In this document: piece after piece, positions 41,840-50,352 of the stretch | Layout of the letters: the number at the start of each line of letters is the position of its first letter | How positions within the stretch are numbered: position 1 is the stretch's first letter | Source: Alistipes sp. | Lineage (GTDB): Bacteria > Bacteroidota > Bacteroidia > Bacteroidales > Rikenellaceae | Assembly (NCBI GenBank): GCA_017474235.1 | Contig: JAFVIB010000001.1 | Span: 1-64,000, forward strand | DNA length: 64,000 nucleotides | Direction of reading: 5' to 3' | Translations under genes and position numbers: made by a program | Notes under the pieces: generated by a model | Seen by the model: the letters and a program-made list of their open reading frames with translations, nothing else | Databases searched by the model: none | Told to the model about the DNA's origin: nothing

Positions 41840-43213
41840 ATGGAATTACCTTTTGCAGAATCTTGGCGTATCAAGATGGTGGAGCCAATTCGTAAGAGCA
41901 CTCGTGAGGAGCGCGAGAAGTGGATGAAAGAGGCTCACTACAACCTCTTCCAGCTTCGTGCTGATCAGGTCTATATCGACTGCTTGACAGACTCAGGTAC
42001 AGGTGCTATGTCTGACCGTCAGTGGGCAGCAATGATGATGGGCGATGAGAGCTATGCCGGCTCAACATCTTTCTTCCACCTCAAGGAGACTATCACTCGT
42101 CTGACAGGCTTTGAGTATGTTATCCCTACACATCAGGGTCGTGCAGCAGAGAATGTGCTGTTCAGCCACCTTGTAAAGCAGGGCGATATCGTTCCGGGAA
42201 ACTCACACTTCGATACAACAAAGGGTCATATCGAGTCTCGTAAGGCTGTTGCCCTTGATTGTACAATTGATGAGGCTAAGGATACTCAGCTCGAGATTCC
42301 TTTCAAGGGGAATGTAGATCCTAAGAAGCTCGAGGCAGCTCTTGCAGAGCACCACGAGAAGGTGCCGTTTATCATCGTAACTATCACAAACAATACTGCC
42401 GGTGGTCAGCCTGTATCTATGGAGAATTTGCGTGCAGTGCGTGCTATTGCAGATAAGTATGGTAAGCGTGTGGTTCTCGACTCTGCTCGTTTTGCTGAGA
42501 ATGCATACTTTATCAAGACCCGTGAGGAGGGTTATGCAGATAAGACTATCAAGGAGATTGTTGCTGAGATTTACTCTCTTGCAGATGCAATGACAATGTC
42601 GGCAAAGAAGGACGGTATTGTAAATATGGGTGGTTTTATCGCAACTCGCCACGAGGATTGGTATGAGGGTGCAAAGCGTTTCTGTATCCCATTTGAGGGT
42701 TATCTGACTTATGGCGGTATGAACGGTCGTGATATGGAGGCTTTGGCTGTAGGTCTTGATGAGAATACAGAGTTTGACAACCTCGATACCCGTATTCGTC
42801 AGGTGCAGTATCTTGCGGCTCGCCTTGATGAGTTTGGTATCCCTTATCAGCGTCCTGCCGGTGGTCACGCTATCTTTGTAGATGCTTCAAAGGTGCTTAC
42901 CTCTGTACCAAAGGAGGAGTTCCCTGCACAGACACTCGCTGTTGAGCTATACCTTGAGGCTGGTGTTCGTGGTTGCGAGATTGGTTATATCCTTGCAGAC
43001 CGTGATCCTGTAACTCGTGAGAACCGTTTTGGTGGTCTTGACCTGCTCCGTCTCTGCGTTGCTCGTCGAGTATATACAAACAACCATATGGATGTTATCG
43101 CAGTGGCTCTGAAGAATGTATTTGATCGCCGAAATGAGATTACTCGTGGTGTGAAAATCGTTTGGGAGACTGAGCTGATGCGTCACTTTACTGTGAAGCT
43201 TGAGCGTCTCTAA
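41840..43213 (+). CDS. tnaA: tryptophanase
   Basis: PLP-dependent beta-eliminase that converts tryptophan to indole, pyruvate and ammonia. The 457-aa protein has TDSGTGAMSDRQWAAMM, PTHQGRAAENVLFS, VVLDSARFAENAYF and MSAKKDGIVNMGG with the PLP lysine. The closely related tyrosine phenol-lyase has DATRCVENAYF where this has DSARFAENAYF, which favours tryptophanase, and the sequence is very similar to the Bacteroides tryptophanase type as I recall it. Strong codon bias, suggesting high expression. No linked tryptophan permease. Confidence 0.93.
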   Translation: MELPFAESWRIKMVEPIRKSTREEREKWMKEAHYNLFQLRADQVYIDCLTDSGTGAMSDRQWAAMMMGDESYAGSTSFFHLKETITRLTGFEYVIPTHQGRAAENVLFSHLVKQGDIVPGNSHFDTTKGHIESRKAVALDCTIDEAKDTQLEIPFKGNVDPKKLEAALAEHHEKVPFIIVTITNNTAGGQPVSMENLRAVRAIADKYGKRVVLDSARFAENAYFIKTREEGYADKTIKEIVAEIYSLADAMTMSAKKDGIVNMGGFIATRHEDWYEGAKRFCIPFEGYLTYGGMNGRDMEALAVGLDENTEFDNLDTRIRQVQYLAARLDEFGIPYQRPAGGHAIFVDASKVLTSVPKEEFPAQTLAVELYLEAGVRGCEIGYILADRDPVTRENRFGGLDLLRLCVARRVYTNNHMDVIAVALKNVFDRRNEITRGVKIVWETELMRHFTVKLERL

Positions 43214-43234
43214 TAGGACTTAAAGTATAGTTGT

Positions 43235-43270
43235 GTGGCAATGATGATACTCATCGTTGCCACCTTTTTT
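43235..43270 (+). terminator. terminator of tnaA
   Basis: GTGGCAATGATG pairs with CATCGTTGCCAC (about 43237-43263, one G-U/mismatch), followed by CTTTTTTAT. Confidence 0.85.
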
Positions 43271-43332
43271 ATAACTATATATGGATATATGGCTATTTTT
43301 TGTTACATTTGTGATGAAAAATAGGAGTTTGT

Positions 43333-44373
43333 ATGGGCAGAGTGATAATTCCAAAAGATTATAAGGCACAGCTGACACTTCAGCAGACCGAGATTGCCAT
43401 AAAAAAGATTAAGGACTTCTTCCTGAGCAGTATATCGACAGAGTTGAGGCTGCGCAGAGTGACTGCTCCGCTATTTGTACTCAAAGGTTTGGGTATGAAT
43501 GATGATTTGAGCGGAACAGAGCGTCCTGTGACCTTCCCGATAAAAGATATGGGCGATGCAGAGGCTGAGGTGGTACACTCGCTGGCAAAGTGGAAGAGGG
43601 TAACGCTTGCCGAGTATGAGGTCAAGAGCGGTTATGGAATTATTACCGATATGAATGCTATTCGTGCCGATGAGGAGCTGGATAATCTCCACTCGTTGTA
43701 TGTCGATCAGTGGGATTGGGAGCGGGTAATGCCACATCAAAGTCGTACGGTAGAGTACCTGAAGCAGATTGTTGAGCGAATATACAACACCATTCTGCGT
43801 ACGGAGTTTTATATCTGTGAGACTTATCCGCAATTAGAGCCATTTTTGCCTGAACGACTGACATTCATACACGCAGAGGAGCTGTTACAACGCTATCCGC
43901 ACCTCACTCCAAAGGAGCGTGAGGATGCTGTATGTCGAGAGTTTGGGGCTGTATTTATTATAGGTATCGGTGAAACGCTGAGCAATGGGGAGCGTCACGA
44001 CAATCGCGCCCCTGACTATGATGACTATTCGACTGTGGATGCTGCTACGGGGCTTGCGGGTCTGAATGGAGATCTGCTTGTGTGGTATCCGGTGCTTGGT
44101 CGTGCGATAGAGCTCTCTTCTATGGGTATTCGTGTAGATAGTGAGGCTTTAGAGAGACAGTTAAAAGCCAGTGGCAGAGAGGGTAACAAAGAGTTGTACT
44201 TCCATAAGCGTCTGCTTGAGGGGTCGTTGCCACAATCTATCGGCGGAGGTATAGGGCAGAGCCGTCTCTGTATGATTTTGCTCCATAAGGGTCATATTGG
44301 CGAGTGTCAATCGAGTATATGGTCAGAGCAGATGCGACAAGAGTGCAAAGAGGCTGGAATGACTTTAATATAG
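43333..44373 (+). CDS. asnA: aspartate-ammonia ligase
   Basis: Ammonia-dependent asparagine synthetase, 346 aa, class II aaRS-like fold. Signature pieces: QTEIAIKKIKDFF, VTAPLFV, LNDNL-like GMNDDLSGTERPV, HSLAKWKR, YVDQWDWE, and the C-terminal GGGIGQSRLCM. A TACATTTG -7 box lies at 43304-43311. The CocE-like gene begins 3 nt after the stop. Confidence 0.95.
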   Translation: MGRVIIPKDYKAQLTLQQTEIAIKKIKDFFLSSISTELRLRRVTAPLFVLKGLGMNDDLSGTERPVTFPIKDMGDAEAEVVHSLAKWKRVTLAEYEVKSGYGIITDMNAIRADEELDNLHSLYVDQWDWERVMPHQSRTVEYLKQIVERIYNTILRTEFYICETYPQLEPFLPERLTFIHAEELLQRYPHLTPKEREDAVCREFGAVFIIGIGETLSNGERHDNRAPDYDDYSTVDAATGLAGLNGDLLVWYPVLGRAIELSSMGIRVDSEALERQLKASGREGNKELYFHKRLLEGSLPQSIGGGIGQSRLCMILLHKGHIGECQSSIWSEQMRQECKEAGMTLI

Positions 44374-44376
44374 GCT

Positions 44377-46146
44377 ATGAAGAGGTTTTTGTTGAGTATT
44401 CTATTGGCTCTGGCAGCTGTTGGTGCGGCGATAGTGTCGCAGAGCCTTGCTGTGAAGTATGAGAAGGCGGAGTATCGTATCGTGATGCGCGATTCGGTGG
44501 CTCTGCACACTACGGTATATAAGCCGCGTTGGGGTAGAAACCATCCGATACTTGTGCAGCGCACGCCATACTCCTGCGCCCCGTATGGAGAGGCGTTCTC
44601 GGAGGAGCTGAAGAGCAACTACCTGATGAAGAGTTTTGTGCGTCGCGGTTATATCCTTGTGTTTCAAGATGTTCGTGGACGATTTATGAGCGAGGGCGAG
44701 TTTGAAAATATCCGTCCTGCAACGGGAAGTGTCAATGAGGTTACGGATAGTTATGATACGGTCGAGTGGTTAGTAAATAATATCGAAGGGAATAATGGAA
44801 AGGTGGGCTTTTATGGCTGTTCGTACCCGGGATTTTACGCGATGTATGCAGGGTTGTGCGGTCATCCGGCAGTAAAGGCTGTATCGCCACAAGCACCTGT
44901 GACAGATTGGTTTATGGGCGATGATGTACACCACAACGGCGTGATGATGATAGCCGATGCCTTCAACCTTATGCCGATGCTAAGCCATACAAACCACACT
45001 CCGACAACCGAGTGGCTTCCAACTCGTCAGCACGACACTTCGCCCGATCAATATACATTCTTTAGAGGTGCTACGCGCGACTCATTGCACAGCGTGATAC
45101 ATCCGTCATCATTTTGGGATGATATGTCAGAGCATCCTGACTATGACGAGTGGTGGCAGAGCCGTGATTTGCGACAATATCTATACGATGTAGTGCCGGC
45201 GGTGTTGGTTGTCGGTGGTACTTTTGATGCAGAGGACTGCTTTGGCGCGTGGAACAGTTACAAGGCTATATCTACACAATCTCCGGATACAGATTGCCGA
45301 CTTGTTATAGGTCCGTGGGCGCATGGTGCGTGGAGAAATGATGGTGCAGAGCGGTTGGGCGACTTTGATTTTGGCGAAAAGGCGAGCTGTCGCTATTATG
45401 CCGATAATTTTGAAATACCATTCTTTGAGTACCATTTGCGAGGTCGTGGCAGTGTGGTTTCTCTGCCGAAAGTATCGGTCTTCCTCTCAGGCTCTAATAA
45501 GTGGGTAGATGGTTTGGGTAGTAAGAGCCGAAAATTTTATCTTGACGGCAATACTCTCGCTGAGCAGCATCCGACAGATAGCTCTTACAGAAGTTATACA
45601 TCAGACCCCTCTAATCCTGTGCCGTATGATAGTCAGACAGTGGCTCGAAGAAGGGAGTATATGGTTGCAAATCAGGATTTTACCGATGGTAGAGCCGATG
45701 TATTGGAATATACAACAGAGCCATTGAAGAGTGATATCTCTGTGGCTGGAGCTATAAAGGTAGCCCTTGATATATCTGCCAGCACGACAGATGCAGACTT
45801 TGCTGTAAGAGTGATAGATGTCTATCCTCAGGATGGTGGTGAAAAGGCTGGTTATCAGATGCTTGTGCGTGCAGATGTTATGCGTGCGAGGTATAGAGAG
45901 TCGTTCTCAACACCTATCCCGTTAGTGCCAGACAGGGTGACAAGGGTTGAGTTTGAGCTTCCCGGGGTTGCACATACATTCAAGGCGGGGCATCAATTGC
46001 AGGTATGTGTGCAGAGTAGTTGGTATCCGCTTGCAGAGCGTTCCCCGCAGCAGTTTGTAAATCTGTGGGAGTGTAGTGCCGATGATTTTATAAAGAGCGA
46101 TATTAAAATATACAATAGTTCATATATAAATTTTAGCGAGTTATGA
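44377..46146 (+). CDS. CocE/NonD (peptidase S15-like) hydrolase
   Basis: A 589-aa exported alpha/beta hydrolase with signal peptide (1-20). The Xaa-Pro dipeptidyl-peptidase/cocaine-esterase features are FQDVRGRFMSEGEF, the nucleophile elbow YGCSYPG (about 147-153), the acid in FDAEDCFG and the His in GPWAHG, then a C-terminal jelly-roll domain (about 375-585). Likely periplasmic peptidase or acyl hydrolase; substrate not predictable. It overlaps the SGNH gene by 4 nt. Confidence 0.87.
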   Translation: MKRFLLSILLALAAVGAAIVSQSLAVKYEKAEYRIVMRDSVALHTTVYKPRWGRNHPILVQRTPYSCAPYGEAFSEELKSNYLMKSFVRRGYILVFQDVRGRFMSEGEFENIRPATGSVNEVTDSYDTVEWLVNNIEGNNGKVGFYGCSYPGFYAMYAGLCGHPAVKAVSPQAPVTDWFMGDDVHHNGVMMIADAFNLMPMLSHTNHTPTTEWLPTRQHDTSPDQYTFFRGATRDSLHSVIHPSSFWDDMSEHPDYDEWWQSRDLRQYLYDVVPAVLVVGGTFDAEDCFGAWNSYKAISTQSPDTDCRLVIGPWAHGAWRNDGAERLGDFDFGEKASCRYYADNFEIPFFEYHLRGRGSVVSLPKVSVFLSGSNKWVDGLGSKSRKFYLDGNTLAEQHPTDSSYRSYTSDPSNPVPYDSQTVARRREYMVANQDFTDGRADVLEYTTEPLKSDISVAGAIKVALDISASTTDADFAVRVIDVYPQDGGEKAGYQMLVRADVMRARYRESFSTPIPLVPDRVTRVEFELPGVAHTFKAGHQLQVCVQSSWYPLAERSPQQFVNLWECSADDFIKSDIKIYNSSYINFSEL

Positions 46147-46754
46147 GAAGATTTTTAGCAATGCTGCTATTTGTGGCAAGTTGCTCTTTTGTAGCAGAGG
46201 CGCAGCCAAAAGCAGTATTTATGGGCGATTCGATATTTGACTCTTGGGATAGCACAAAGCATGGCGGTCATCCGGAGTTCTTTAGTCAAAATAATTTTAA
46301 GAATTGCGGTAAGAGCGGACAAGTTACCGCGCAGATGGTTGAGCGTTTTGAGCGGGATGTTATTGCAGATGCTCCTCAAATGGTTATTATCTGCGGAGGT
46401 ACAAACGATATTGCGCAGAATAAGGGTTATGTGTCTAATAAACAGATTGTTAAAAATATAAAGCAGATGGTGCGCAGTGCGGAGAAAGCCGGAATAGAGA
46501 TCGTGTTGTGTACCCTGTTGCCCGCTGCCCGTTATCCGTGGCGTAAGGAGATTGAGCCTGTTGAGTCGATACGCGATGTAAATCGTCGCATAGTGCGTTT
46601 GGCTAAGTGTCGTAATCGTAAACTTATAGATTTCTATACACCATTTGCCGCTGCTGATGGCTCACTACCTGAGAAGTATTCTAAAGATGGCGTTCATCCG
46701 AATAGTGAGTGTTATACTATAATGGAGGAGATGATAAAAAATGTGATAGAATAA
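46143..46754 (+). CDS. secreted SGNH/GDSL hydrolase
   Basis: A 203-aa exported esterase-like protein: signal peptide ending near AEAQP, block I MGDSIFDSW with the catalytic Ser, block II around NCGKSGQ (Gly), block III GGTNDIAQN (Asn), and block V DGVHPNSE with the catalytic Asp/His pair. Such enzymes deacylate sugars or lipids; lysophospholipase or platelet-activating-factor-like subtype is plausible. Last gene of asnA-CocE-SGNH. Confidence 0.88.
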   Translation: MRRFLAMLLFVASCSFVAEAQPKAVFMGDSIFDSWDSTKHGGHPEFFSQNNFKNCGKSGQVTAQMVERFERDVIADAPQMVIICGGTNDIAQNKGYVSNKQIVKNIKQMVRSAEKAGIEIVLCTLLPAARYPWRKEIEPVESIRDVNRRIVRLAKCRNRKLIDFYTPFAAADGSLPEKYSKDGVHPNSECYTIMEEMIKNVIE

Positions 46755-46798
46755 CACAATAAAAGGAGTCTAACAGACTCCTTTTATTGTGTTATTCT
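46748..46798. terminator. bidirectional terminator between SGNH gene and corA
   Basis: A perfect stem of about 24 bp from AGAATAACACAATAAAAGGAGTCT with a 3-nt loop; it overlaps the SGNH stop codon. Confidence 0.88.
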
Positions 46799-46801
46799 AA
46801 T

Positions 46802-47788
46802 TTACAACCACTTCTTGTAGCGGAAATAGCCCATAGTAAGACCCGAGGCGAGAATCATAAGACCCAAGGCGAAGATGTAACCCATAGGGAGAGTCCAGCC
46901 ATTTGGCAGAGTTAAGACCCAATCGAGTTCCGGCATAAACTTGAAGTTCATACCGTAGATACTTGCCACAAGGGTTGCCGGCAGGAAGACTACCGCTGCC
47001 ACAGAGAAGATCTTAACAACCTCATTCTGCTCGATGTTGATAAGACCGAGGGCGGCGTCTTGGATATAGTCCAGACGCTGGAAGGTAAAGTCTGTATGGC
47101 TGATAAGTGAGCTAACATCCTTAATCATCAGCTGAAGGCGTGGGTAGATATCGTTTGGAAAACGCTCCGAGCGGTGGATGCCCGACAGAACACGCTGGCG
47201 GTCGAAGATATTCTCTCGAAGCACCATGGTTCGCTCCTGAAGGGTGTTGATACGGTGGATAACCTCCTTATCGATACTATCCTCGCGGTTAATATCCTTA
47301 CTCAAGGTAGATACCTGACGACCGACCATCTCGACAAGGTCGGCGTCAAAGTCGATACGCACCTCCAAAAGTGAGATAAGGATATGGTAGCCGGTAGAGT
47401 AGTTGCGATAGTTCATCTGCAAGCGTTTCTCCGCCTCGCGGAAGGTGCGCATATCGGCTTGGCGCACAGATACGAGCACACCCTCATTGGATAGAGTGAA
47501 CGATACAGGCTCAACCTTAAATGAGTCGCCTCCAACAGGTACAAAGAAGTTACTGTTGGAGACAATTGCATTCTCCGACTCTGAATATTTTGATGTAGAT
47601 TCAATCTCCTCGACCTGCTGGCGGGTCTGAAGGCTAATCTCCATAAAGTTCTCAACAGCCTTCTGCTCCTTAATGGTCGGCTGCATCATATCAATCCAAA
47701 GGATATCATCAAAACCCAAATCGTCGAACAGCTCAGTGTCGGCATTTCGGATGATTTTGTTGTATTGCTTAAGGTAAATAGTTATCAC
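46802..47788 (-). CDS. corA: CorA-like magnesium/cobalt transporter
   Basis: A 328-aa CorA family channel: a long cytosolic N-terminal domain with charged helices and two C-terminal membrane helices. The signature GMN is present as SIYGMNFKFMPEL in the loop after TM1 (about 278-290). Transports Mg2+ and possibly Co2+/Ni2+. Upstream of it, 75 nt away, is mqnA on the same strand. Confidence 0.92.
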   Translation of the reverse strand: MITIYLKQYNKIIRNADTELFDDLGFDDILWIDMMQPTIKEQKAVENFMEISLQTRQQVEEIESTSKYSESENAIVSNSNFFVPVGGDSFKVEPVSFTLSNEGVLVSVRQADMRTFREAEKRLQMNYRNYSTGYHILISLLEVRIDFDADLVEMVGRQVSTLSKDINREDSIDKEVIHRINTLQERTMVLRENIFDRQRVLSGIHRSERFPNDIYPRLQLMIKDVSSLISHTDFTFQRLDYIQDAALGLINIEQNEVVKIFSVAAVVFLPATLVASIYGMNFKFMPELDWVLTLPNGWTLPMGYIFALGLMILASGLTMGYFRYKKWL

Positions 47789-47863
47789 TTTTGTTCCTCC
47801 TCTCTGTTTTTTGATAAGACTTCATATTCCAGATTGGCTTTTGGCGTGTTACGCCTACTCCCT

Positions 47864-48631
47864 TCAACCGGGATTGACCTTAGGCTCGACCTTTAGCCCA
47901 AAGTCCCAGAACTTTTTAAGTGCTTTATGTTTTTGAGAATCAAACAAGAAGTCGATATTGCATGTCAAGTACTCGTAGGCATACTCACGCTCGGCATACT
48001 CGCTCTCAAGAATAGCCTCGTATGTATGCTCAACGCCGTAGGTCAGTGCGCGCTCAAGGGCGTCGTGTACATCATAAGACAGACCCTTGCGGGCAACCCA
48101 TACAGCAAAGACAAATGGTAGATGGGTCTGGGCAATCCACTCCTCGGCAAGGTCGTAAGTGTATGTAAAACGACCCTCATAGTTGAAACATTTGTCGCCG
48201 ATAATAAGGAAGGCATCACCCGGCTGAGGGCTCTCCATAATAGAGTAATCCTCCATAGATAGCCACTGCGGAGATATCTTCCAACGGTGCTTTGCAAGGT
48301 AGCCGCTCAACTGAACAGAGGTGCGAGAGTGGGCGTCAAGCCAGATGCGCTCTACGCTCTCAATCGGGGTATTGCTCACAATAACGACGGTGCGCACAGC
48401 ACCTACTGCACCTATACAATAGTCAGTAATAATCTCGGCATTATTAAGTGTTGGAGCTACTGCGGCAGGGATAAGAGCAAGATCGACCTTACCCTCGATA
48501 AATTGGCGAACATTCTCTGAAGGGGGTGCAAAAAGCAGTTCGGCGCAAAGACTACCTTCGTGCCGGATACCATAGACGAATGGTATCGTATTGAGATACG
48601 ATATTGCAGCTATTTTCGCGTTGATACCCAT
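47864..48631 (-). CDS. mqnA: chorismate dehydratase of futalosine pathway
   Basis: MqnA (formerly DUF178) makes 3-enolpyruvyl-benzoate from chorismate in menaquinone synthesis. 255 aa, periplasmic-binding-protein fold: AISYLNTIPFVYG at the N terminus, FIEGKVDLALIPAAV, IGAVGAVRTVVIVSN, WLDAHSRTSVQL. Implies menaquinone by the futalosine route in this organism. A minus-strand TAACTTTG -7 box lies at 48673-48680. Confidence 0.93.
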   Translation of the reverse strand: MGINAKIAAISYLNTIPFVYGIRHEGSLCAELLFAPPSENVRQFIEGKVDLALIPAAVAPTLNNAEIITDYCIGAVGAVRTVVIVSNTPIESVERIWLDAHSRTSVQLSGYLAKHRWKISPQWLSMEDYSIMESPQPGDAFLIIGDKCFNYEGRFTYTYDLAEEWIAQTHLPFVFAVWVARKGLSYDVHDALERALTYGVEHTYEAILESEYAEREYAYEYLTCNIDFLFDSQKHKALKKFWDFGLKVEPKVNPG

Positions 48632-48809
48632 CGCCGTCCATATTAGTACGCTTTTTCGTTAATTTATCAATGCAAAGTTAATATTTTTTTCGCACAGAGT
48701 ATGCCCCAAAGGCAACTTTTTTCAAAAAAAGAGCAATTTTTTTATCTGTTAATCTCTTTTTGCCCAACAAATTAGCGATGAAAACAGCAAGAAAAATCGC
48801 TTTGCCCTC

Positions 48810-48841
48810 TTGACAAGGGCTGTTTTGAAGTTATATATTTG
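48810..48841 (+). promoter_or_regulatory. promoter of the phage-derived cassette
   Basis: TTG (48810-48812), a 21-nt spacer, and TATATTTG (48834-48841), giving a leader of about 120 nt before the first cassette gene. Confidence 0.7.
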
Positions 48842-48856
48842 CACTGTCATTCGACG

Positions 48857-48951
48857 GTTATCAACAATTTCAAGTCGGTGTTGATAACTTTATTAACAAT
48901 CACAACACGCTGTTTATCAGATGTTTCTACAAAGTTGTTGTGATATAATCA
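48857..48951 (+). promoter_or_regulatory. two nested palindromes in cassette leader (operator or RNA hairpins)
   Basis: GTTATCAACA (about 48857-48866) and TGTTGATAAC (about 48880-48889) form a perfect 10-bp inverted repeat. ATCACAAC (about 48899) and GTTGTGAT (about 48944) form a second. Both lie between the promoter and the first gene, so they could be repressor sites or leader hairpins. Confidence 0.55.
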
Positions 48952-48967
48952 ACAAAAATACTAAAAG

Positions 48968-49372
48968 ATGAACCGCAAAAAAATTATTTCGGCGGTGCAG
49001 CAGATTTGTGACGAGAGAGAACTCGCGTTCAGGGTTGTCGATAGAGATAGTCTGTCTGCACACACTCCGGCACTACCGGCAGCAGTGCTTGTAACTCCGG
49101 AGTTTGAGAGAATTGAGGGGCGAAGTCGTGGCAGAATTACCTACAAGGTAGAGATGTACCTCTTCGAGAAGGGGATGCACAACTCGCCCGAGCAGCAAGC
49201 AGAGCAGTTGGCACAGATGGAGAGCGTAATGCTCGATATGTTCACACAGCTCTCTGAAAATGAGAATGTTGCATTGGTGGATAAACTCCAAATGGATGCT
49301 GTAACATCTCGGTTATTGGCTCGTGCGGAGATTGGTCTGAAGGCAACGGCAGAGGTGGTAGTAATATTTTAA
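48968..49372 (+). CDS. phage tail completion-like protein (cassette gene 1)
   Basis: A 134-aa soluble protein of alpha/beta type with no recognised domain name. Size, position before two tail-like genes, and a pattern VYKVEMYLFEKG...QQAEQLAQMESVMLDMF recall phage tail-completion/head-closure proteins. The evidence is mostly contextual. It starts the ten-gene cassette; the next gene begins 11 nt downstream. Confidence 0.6.
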   Translation: MNRKKIISAVQQICDERELAFRVVDRDSLSAHTPALPAAVLVTPEFERIEGRSRGRITYKVEMYLFEKGMHNSPEQQAEQLAQMESVMLDMFTQLSENENVALVDKLQMDAVTSRLLARAEIGLKATAEVVVIF

Positions 49373-49383
49373 AGGGAGGTGTT

Positions 49384-50352
49384 ATGTTAGAATTTACAAC
49401 GATACCAAAGAATTTTACACCGATAAGTGAAGGGGTTGTCTTTACTGTCGAGTCTGATGAGCAGACTGATTTTACAATTGGAATTGTGGAGAGTCAGAGT
49501 GGCGTGGTGGTGGGTAGAAAGTGCGTCTATGGCACTACAACAGCAGTGGTCGATATTGCCCCTTATGTGGAGAATATGTCGAAGTGGTTATTGCCGGAGA
49601 GGGGTAAGTGTGCCTTAAGAAATGCTCCGATGGCGGGTTATCACATAACCGTTGATACTGAGAGCGACTCGATAGTGTCACAGACCGTAATACTGAGCAA
49701 CAACCTTGAAACTCCGAAGAGTGGTATAAACTCTCTATTGCCCGTACAGCGAGAGATTGGCTATGGCGAGGAGGACGATTTGCGAGTCTATGTGCCGCCG
49801 CAGAGTACCGTATTGGTGCAGATGGTATCTGATAGAGGCGAGTATTTGAGTTACGAGATGTACTCGGAGAGTGGCGCGATAGAGATACATGTGGCGACAA
49901 GTGAGTTTGAGTCGATAACAAAGCGACTTGTGGTCGATGTGTTTTACAATTCGCAACTTACGCAGAGTGCAATGTACAACTTCGTACCGCGATACAAGGG
50001 GGCTGTGAGGTTGATGTGGCTCTCGCCCGGGGGTAATATAGAGCACTATACATTTCCGGTAAAGAGGTCGCAGAGTACGGTTGTCGAGAAGAGGCGTGTC
50101 TCATCAAGCCTCTATGGTGAGGTGGTATCGACAATATCGGCAAAGAGGCTCTCTATCTGTTCTAACAATGAGACAGAGGTGGTGCGTAAGGCTCTGACAA
50201 CGGTTGTGACGGCGACAAAGGTGTGGATTGAGGAGCCGACAGAGAGCGTGGAGGCTACTGTGATAGAGAGTGAAATTGTAACCTCGCAGTTCGGCAAAAT
50301 CGGGCATATTGCCCTCACGCTGGAGTATGATGGAAAGGAGGTGGTAGTGTGA
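49384..50352 (+). CDS. phage tail-associated protein of unknown type (cassette gene 2)
   Basis: A 322-aa protein, predominantly beta, rich in Val, Thr and Ser; opens MLEFTTIPKNFTPISEGVVF. No signal peptide and no known domain. It shares ATG/stop overlap of 4 nt with the next, large, gene, implying coupled synthesis of structural partners. I infer a tail-tip/adaptor role from position only. Confidence 0.6.
   Translation: MLEFTTIPKNFTPISEGVVFTVESDEQTDFTIGIVESQSGVVVGRKCVYGTTTAVVDIAPYVENMSKWLLPERGKCALRNAPMAGYHITVDTESDSIVSQTVILSNNLETPKSGINSLLPVQREIGYGEEDDLRVYVPPQSTVLVQMVSDRGEYLSYEMYSESGAIEIHVATSEFESITKRLVVDVFYNSQLTQSAMYNFVPRYKGAVRLMWLSPGGNIEHYTFPVKRSQSTVVEKRRVSSSLYGEVVSTISAKRLSICSNNETEVVRKALTTVVTATKVWIEEPTESVEATVIESEIVTSQFGKIGHIALTLEYDGKEVVV

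Noticed and set aside
48857-48951. Chromosome replication origin (TTATCAACA resembles a DnaA box)
   Set aside because: The match is just two arms of one palindrome, no dnaA or other box cluster is nearby, and the context is the cassette leader.
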